Assembly: GCA_012295275.1 (NCBI GenBank)
Contig: CM022671.1
Span: forward strand, 35,766,683-35,791,682
DNA: 25,000 nt
Source of the DNA: Chrysomallon squamiferum
Taxonomy: Eukaryota > Mollusca > Gastropoda > Neomphalida > Peltospiridae
Direction of reading: 5' to 3'
Shown here: positions 20,601 through 25,000 of the stretch, piece by piece
Layout: each line of letters begins with the position of its first letter
How positions within the stretch are numbered: position 1 is the stretch's first letter
The notes under the pieces: model-generated
The model's database searches: none
The model's input: only the letters and a program-made list of their open reading frames with translations
What the model was told of the DNA's origin: nothing
Program-made: the position numbers and the translations under genes

Positions 20601-21690
20601 GTGAGTGGCATTTACATTCATCATCTACAACCACAACAACACTAGTCGCTTTTCTATCATTTGTTAATTAGGCCACCAGTCATTTTGACAGTCATAAAAT
20701 TTGTTAGAATAAAAAAAAAAAAAAAAAAATCTTTGACATGGAAGATTTGAACAAACACGTTGGCCACACATCACGTCTTTACTAGAATCAAGTGTCAGTG
20801 AAGAGCGCTGGTTAGAACGGAAATTAACGTAATGGAATTTTGCCCACTGGCTCTGTTCCATTTCAGATACCTTTCAAACTTTAGATTTGTCTTGTTAATA
20901 GATGGATAGAAGAATAGAAAGAGATAAATAAATAAATAAATAAATAAATAAATTAACGAATGATTGATTCAATAAATAAATGAATAAATAAATGAATGAA
21001 TGAATAAATAATTGAACGAATAATTGATTGAATGAATGAATGAATAAATAAATAAATAAATAAATAAACAAATATGTAAATAAATGTTTGTTTTAGCTTC
21101 GTGAGCAAGCATCACGACCAGAAGGCTTACTTCAAGAAGTTCTCCTCGGTTGATGATGGGGCTCTGGCTTCCAATGCTGATCTTGCCAAGCAGGCGCTCG
21201 CCGTCATGAAGACTCTCAACGAGTACATGAACGCCGTCGACGACGCCGGCAAACTGAAATCCATGACCACCAAAATGGCAGCTGACCACAAGAAGATGAA
21301 CGTCACTGGTCCAAACTTCCAGGTGAGTTGTCCGTCCGTGGGTCTGTAGTTATATTAAAATATACACTTTATACACACAATGTGTACGTACACATAGATA
21401 CGTGTAAAAATACACACGTACACATACACACACACACACACATATATATATACATATACATTCACACATCTGCATATACAAATGTACACACAAATATACA
21501 TAAACAAATGCTGATAGACAATGTATAGAAATTTATAAAATTTATAAAACTAATGTTGTTGTTGTTGTTGTTGTTATTACAGAAACTTTTCGGCATCATC
21601 ACCGATTATGCCGTCGCTGCTGGAGGTGACAAAGCTTCCTGGGAGGCTGCCCTCAAGACCATTGGTGACACGATCACCGCTCAGCAGTAA
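20518..21690 (+). CDS. Intracellular globin (myoglobin/haemoglobin-like), three exons
   Basis: This is a haem-binding globin of 138 residues, encoded by exons 20518-20600, 21097-21322 and 21583-21690. Globins reversibly bind O2 for storage, transport or sensing. There is no signal peptide, so the protein should be cytosolic. Residues seen, with helix positions from a gap-free hand alignment to Aplysia myoglobin: Trp10 (A12), Phe26 (B10), Phe40 (CD1), Phe43 (CD4), Gln60 (E7, distal), Val64 (E11), His92 (F8, proximal haem ligand in ADHKKMNV) and Trp123 in helix H. The stretch LNEYMNAVDDAGKL matches the E-F region of molluscan globins. Pro C2 is replaced by His34, and there is no cysteine. The length is close to that of single-domain globins (about 140-150). 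Both introns are at ancestral globin positions. Codons mostly end in C or G, unlike the AT-rich surroundings. The start is the first ATG (context AACATGT), and it gives a normal A helix. Whether it is a muscle myoglobin, a nerve globin or a haemoglobin cannot be told from sequence. Confidence 0.95.
20601..21096 (+). other. Globin intron 1 (B12.2), 496 bp
   Basis: A GTGAGT donor and a TTTGTTTTAG acceptor bound this phase-2 intron at the ancestral globin B12.2 position. It contains a poly(A) run (about 20709-20729) and a long imperfect AAAT/AATG/ATTG tetranucleotide array (about 20924-21075) that ends some 20 bases before the acceptor. No open frame in it looks coding. Confidence 0.93.
20924..21075 (+). 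repeat. Imperfect tetranucleotide array (AAAT/AATG) inside globin intron 1
   Basis: Repeated AAATAAAT and AATGAATG-type units, with a few ATTG variants, fill the second half of intron 1. The array stops just before the pyrimidine tract of the 3' splice site. Confidence 0.9.
21097..21322 (+). CDS. Globin coding exon 2 (helices B-G, haem pocket)
   Basis: The exon encodes residues 28-103: the end of helix B, the CD corner (Phe40, Phe43), helix E (Gln60, Val64) and helix F with proximal His92, into helix G. It ends CAG|GTGAGT in phase 0, which is globin position G7.0. The minus-strand open frame over it is a shadow. Confidence 0.95.
21323..21582 (+). other. Globin intron 2 (G7.0), 260 bp
   Basis: A GTGAGT donor and an ATTACAG acceptor bound this phase-0 intron at the ancestral G7.0 position. 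It holds a CA/TA-rich tract (about 21361-21500) and a (GTT)7 run (21555-21575) directly before the acceptor. Confidence 0.93.
21555..21575 (+). repeat. (GTT)7 microsatellite at the intron 2 splice acceptor
   Basis: Seven perfect GTT units occupy the place of the polypyrimidine tract and end seven bases before the exon 3 boundary at 21583. Confidence 0.95.
21583..21690 (+). CDS. Globin coding exon 3 (helices G-H)
   Basis: The exon encodes residues 104-138 and a TAA stop (21688-21690). It covers the rest of helix G (KLFGIITDY), a GGDKASW turn and helix H with Trp123, and ends ITAQQ. The GGD..(S/A)W pattern at the G-H turn is shared with clam globins as I recall them. Confidence 0.94.
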   Translation, partial: KLFGIITDYAVAAGGDKASWEAALKTIGDTITAQQ

Positions 21691-22240
21691 CAACTGCAGC
21701 AACGTCTTTTAACAGTTCGATAATTCACACTGAAAATGGCGAACGGCGGTATCTGTGACGTGGACTATGTAACCATATTGTTATTATTCAAGCAGTGATT
21801 TCTGGACTTTACAAACTGGACTAAAATATGAATCTTTCTGGAAACTGTTTTTTGGATTTTTTGGAAAAACGTTTTTTTTAAAAAAAAAAAAAAAAAAAAG
21901 GAAGATCGTCTGATTCACTGAAAATTATGGATTACTAATTGATGTGTTTTAATTGGAAAATTTGAAAAAGAAAGAATTTTAACATTTCGGACCTACATAC
22001 AAACGGATTGTCAATGCTAGGGAAAAAAATAAATAGAAAAAAATGGAAACAACTACGATGCCGTCGTAGTATTATGAGAAGATTTAACATCATCGCCATC
22101 AGCTCAGCTTCAGTCCAAATATCAAAACAAAGCCAAAACATTTATTAGCAAAACTAAATTACCTATTACACTTCTGGTGTGTTATATACCCTCTAACATG
22201 ATTTAGATATAATGTTAACTCGTTGCCTTTTGGAAATAAA
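21691..22240 (+). other. Likely globin 3' UTR and candidate polyadenylation signals
   Basis: This is noncoding sequence after the globin stop. It contains a poly(A) tract at about 21881-21898 that is genomic. The first AATAAA hexamer is at 22028-22033 and another is at 22235-22240, followed by an A-rich stretch. Which one ends the transcript cannot be decided here. Confidence 0.45.
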
Positions 22241-22412
22241 AAACAAAAAAAAAATATAGATATTTTTCTTTTCATTTTAAATTGTTACGTTATAGATCAG
22301 TAGACATATAGACATATATTATTAATGTCAGAGAATGGGCTTTAATATTTAAAACAAAGTTTTTAAAATATAATTTAGTATGCATGTATATAATTATTAT
22401 ACATACACACTT

Positions 22413-22414
<2 letters not shown>

Positions 22415-22493
<79 letters not shown>
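22415..22493 (+). repeat. (CT)n microsatellite
   Basis: 39 perfect CT units. Confidence 0.97.
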
Positions 22494-22495
<2 letters not shown>

Positions 22496-22682
22496 ATGAT
22501 ACATTCAAACACCGCTGTTTATGCATTTTTATTTTGTTAAACTTTATTATAAAATAATAATTTCTGAGATTTGCTGTTTTTTCGAAACTTCGCTGAATAC
22601 TTCATACAGAGATATATAAAATAATCTACAAATGTCTGTCACATAGTGATCCAGCCCTGCAGATCTGAATTTTAAATTTAAC

Positions 22683-22852
22683 TTCTGTTACAGCAGGAAT
22701 AGACCGTTCTGTTACGGCAGGAGTTTGTCGTTATAAGTTTGGTAGGAACAACCGTCAAGTAGTTAGTAGAACTGTTGTTATAGTTTTAACAGAAACGTCT
22801 TTAAATTTATAACAGAATTAACGTGGTTAAAAACGATTTAGCAGAATTGTTT
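22683..22852 (+). repeat. Decayed tandem repeat of about 24 bp, roughly seven copies
   Basis: The first three units (22683-22706, 22707-22730, 22731-22754) are each 24 bp and follow TTCTGTTACRGCAGGA...CG with substitutions. About four further units of 22-26 bp keep a TTA...AACAGAA core. The array is much older than the perfect microsatellites around it. Confidence 0.6.
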
Positions 22853-22907
22853 AAAAAAAACTTTCCTAGTGACGCAGCTTTATTCGTTTATCAGATAAAG
22901 TCGGAAC

Positions 22908-23145
22908 AAAAAAAAAAAAAAAAAAAAAAGTCAGATAAAATAATAAAAAATTCACAAAAAAAACAAAAAAAAAAAAAAATAAATAAATAAATAAAAAAAA
23001 TAATAATAATAACATGAAAAAAAAAATAAATAGAAAAGAAAAAAAAAAATTTAAAAAAATAAAAAATAAAATAATAATAAAATTAAAAAAAAGAAGAAAA
23101 CGAAAAGAAAGAAAATTAGAAAACTTTGAACATCGGCCAGTAAAC

Positions 23146-23176
<31 letters not shown>

Positions 23177-23199
23177 GTAATAATAATAATAACAATAAT

Positions 23200-23232
<33 letters not shown>

Positions 23233-23285
23233 AATAAAGAAGAAGAAGAAGACGAAGAAGAAAACAGTAAAGAAAATAACGTGAA
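22908..23285 (+). repeat. A-rich tract grading into (AAT)n, (AAC)n and GAA repeats
   Basis: Poly(A) runs, then A-rich DNA broken by T and G, then AAT, AAC and GAA triplets. The polyN and polyL frames over it are artefacts. Confidence 0.93.
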
Positions 23286-23418
23286 TTAAAGACGAAACTA
23301 CAAATCTAACGAACAGCAGTGATAAAAACGAAAGACCAAGAGAGAGATTCATACATGTTCGAAACATACAAATATGCACGATACAAAAACCCGAACATAA
23401 ATAATAATACAAAAATAA

Positions 23419-23483
<65 letters not shown>

Positions 23484-23530
23484 TAATAAAATAAAATAAA
23501 TTAAAATAAAATAAAATAAAATAAATAAAT
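23419..23530 (+). repeat. (AAT)n then (AAAAT)n repeats
   Basis: About 20 AAT units followed by AAAAT and AAAT units. Confidence 0.95.
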
Positions 23531-24027
23531 ACATAAAATAAGTGTTTATTGAAATAAGTTAACTGCAGTCTGAAACTCTGACTCTGGATGACAGTTATCT
23601 TTTAGTTTAAATCTGCGACGTGATGAGTAAAGATGAAACTGGAAGAGGGTTGACTGTTTTGTGCTGAGGAAATCGCACACCAGAGCACGTTATCCTGAAA
23701 TCTGGTATGAGACCATATAACCTTAACCTGAAATAAATTTACGAAAATAAGTCATCACGAAAAATGGGACTGCGAACATATCAAGTTTTTCCGGACGCGA
23801 ACAAAAGTCCTGGTTTCAAATTCGCGTGACTAAATTTGAGATAATACTCCTTTTCTCATTTCCAGTATGCTAAATAATTTCAAAAATATGTGAAAATTAT
23901 AAAAGGCAGCAGAATGTGTGACGTCATTCCGAGTTTGTATCACTCCCACTCGCAAAGCTCTTTTCAAATTGCAGTTGACAGACGATCATCTCTTTAATCT
24001 ACTCAGGCGCCGCACTTGTTGCTGTTG
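23531..24027. other. Unique noncoding DNA
   Basis: No gene or repeat is recognised. A 76-codon + frame from 23918 runs into the TTG/TAG triplet array and reads polyvaline. Confidence 0.55.
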
Positions 24028-24112
24028 CGTCGTCGCTGTTGTTGTTGTTGTTGTTATTATTGTAGTAGTATTAGTTGTAGTAGTAGCTGTAGTAGTAGTT
24101 CTAGTAGTAGCG
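24028..24112 (+). repeat. (TTG)n then TAG-type triplet repeats
   Basis: TTG units, then degenerate TAG/TTAG triplets. Confidence 0.9.
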
Positions 24113-24512
24113 GTGTATAAAGGGGAAATAACTTTAAATTCACGTTGACGTAAAAGAAACAAAAAGTAAATGTAGTTAAATATCTCACATATATAACAAA
24201 CAACATTTTGTTGTTGTTGTTATTTCGTTGTTATTATTATTATCTTTCTTTCTTTCTTTATTTATTTCTGTATTATTATTTTCTTAGCATTAACGTCAAA
24301 CGATATACTTAAATGAACACTTTGAATTCAAAATTTTCTGTAGACATTAATAGTGAAAACACTAACTTCTTCTATAAAAAAAAACTTTACTTGGCAAATT
24401 AACAACAATTTAAAATGAACTTATCTATTAAAACCGAAACTCAAACACGAAACACGAGCGCACGCACGCACGCACGCACCAACACACCCTCGCACACATA
24501 TGATAAATACGT

Positions 24513-24534
24513 GCAAACTTCGCGCAAACTTCGC
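24513..24534 (+). repeat. Perfect 11-bp tandem duplication
   Basis: GCAAACTTCGC occurs twice head to tail, just before the TATA-like box. The junction forms TTCGCGCAAA, which resembles an E2F site. Confidence 0.85.
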
Positions 24535-24640
24535 GATATAAAACTTTCGTGTTTTTGTTTACATACAGTTTCTCTTTGTTTTTGTTTTCACAGGAAGTGC
24601 TTTAAGTTCGTCACAGAGTGCACGGATACCGGGACTTGTG

Positions 24641-24654
24641 GTTGCTATGGCAAC
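24641..24654. promoter_or_regulatory. RFX X-box
   Basis: GTTGCTATGGCAAC reads GTTGCCATAGCAAC on the other strand. It has the two 5-bp inverted arms and the 4-base centre of the canonical RFX-binding X-box found in promoters of ciliary genes. Confidence 0.7.
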
Positions 24655-24931
24655 GCACGGCGGAAACATGTTATGGCCATCGGCGCGCCTTGAATTTAAC
24701 GCGAAACCCACCGAGTTAAGTTACGTCAATTTTAATGCGGTCAAGTCCAGAGAACAGCGCGTTGCAGAAATTACACATCTTTCTTTGTAATCAGGTAAAA
24801 CGCTCTGAAAGTTGCCCCCCCACCCCTCCACTAAAGATTAGATTATCTGAACTAACGTGACAGGCGTGCTGTGCGTGTCGAGAGCGCGTGGGAACTCTAC
24901 GTCTGTTGTGTTTTGTTTATTTGTTTATTTG

Positions 24932-24938
<7 letters not shown>

Positions 24939-24966
<28 letters not shown>
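24939..24966 (+). repeat. Poly(T) tract
   Basis: 28 consecutive T, followed by GTAG. One of many 15- to 28-base homopolymer A or T runs in the window; others are at about 882, 3440, 5941, 7071, 7211, 14407, 19838, 20709, 21881 and 22908. Confidence 0.95.
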
Positions 24967-24967
<1 letters not shown>

Positions 24968-25000
24968 TAGGAGTAACCTTTTCACTGTTCGTTGGTCAGT

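Larger units (their letters stand above)
24510..24830. promoter_or_regulatory. Promoter-like region with RFX X-box, ETS-like site and TATA-like box
   Basis: In order: a tandem 11-bp repeat GCAAACTTCGC (24513-24523, 24524-24534), TATAAAAC (24537-24544), CACAGGAAGTGC (ETS-like, about 24590-24601), the X-box GTTGCTATGGCAAC (24641-24654) and CpG-rich sequence with GGCGCGCC (about 24682-24689). A possible donor, CAG|GTAAAAC, is at 24795. The open frame over the site (24415-24693) is not recognised as coding. Confidence 0.5.

Noticed and set aside
20969-21289. 106-codon minus frame over globin exon 2
   Set aside because: It is a shadow of the globin coding exon plus the intron 1 tetranucleotide repeat.
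22866-23534. polyL, polyN and polyI frames
   Set aside because: They come from (AAT)n and A-rich low-complexity DNA on both strands.
20395-24133. GGGAAATAACT seen upstream of the globin (20395) and again at 24123
   Set aside because: Two short AT-rich matches, with a weaker one near 18241, are too few to call a regulatory motif or repeat family from this window.

Overview
The window looks like nuclear DNA from an invertebrate animal, most likely a mollusc and perhaps a gastropod. It is AT-rich, very rich in simple repeats, almost free of open frames, and its one clear gene has spliceosomal introns. That gene is a three-exon globin at 20518-21690 on the + strand. Its introns fall at the two ancestral globin positions (B12.2 and G7.0). 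By hand alignment from memory, its protein resembles Aplysia-type and clam intracellular globins. The taxon is an inference; no database search was possible.

Layout. Positions 1-9000 are mostly AT-rich noncoding DNA with microsatellites. Two CpG-bearing, promoter-like islands lie in it (about 640-860 and 4990-5450). It also holds a set of CACGTG palindromes next to TGACCT half-sites, and two weak exon candidates (2618-2755 on +, 8783-8970 on -). Positions 9420-10533 are a 32-bp minisatellite of about 35 units, with a 10-unit (320-bp) higher-order repeat inside it. Positions 10675-16480 are dominated by (GT)n, (CATA)n, (AAT)n, (CT)n and (GA)n arrays; a 39-bp tandem duplication with a perfect hairpin sits at 13000-13077. 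Positions 16490-17070 are a less AT-rich stretch with CCAAT boxes, a TATA-like box and a GTAAGT donor, and could be the promoter and untranslated first exon of the globin gene. Positions 17070-20340 are noncoding with further repeats. Positions 20341-21900 hold the globin gene. Positions 22400-24450 are again repeat-rich, with a decayed 24-bp tandem repeat. Positions 24510-24830 look like another promoter, with a near-perfect RFX X-box, an ETS-like site and a TATA-like box; the gene it serves would lie mostly beyond the window or on the other strand.

Only the globin is a confident gene. Most other long open frames are translations of microsatellites (for example VCVC, LSLS, MYVC, polyN and polyI runs). 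No rRNA, tRNA, CRISPR array or recognisable transposase or reverse transcriptase was found. The points most worth following are the globin haem-pocket residues (Gln E7, Phe B10, Val E11, with His at C2), the repeated GTCACGTGAC plus direct-repeat-4 half-site module, the minisatellite's higher-order structure, and the X-box promoter at the right edge.
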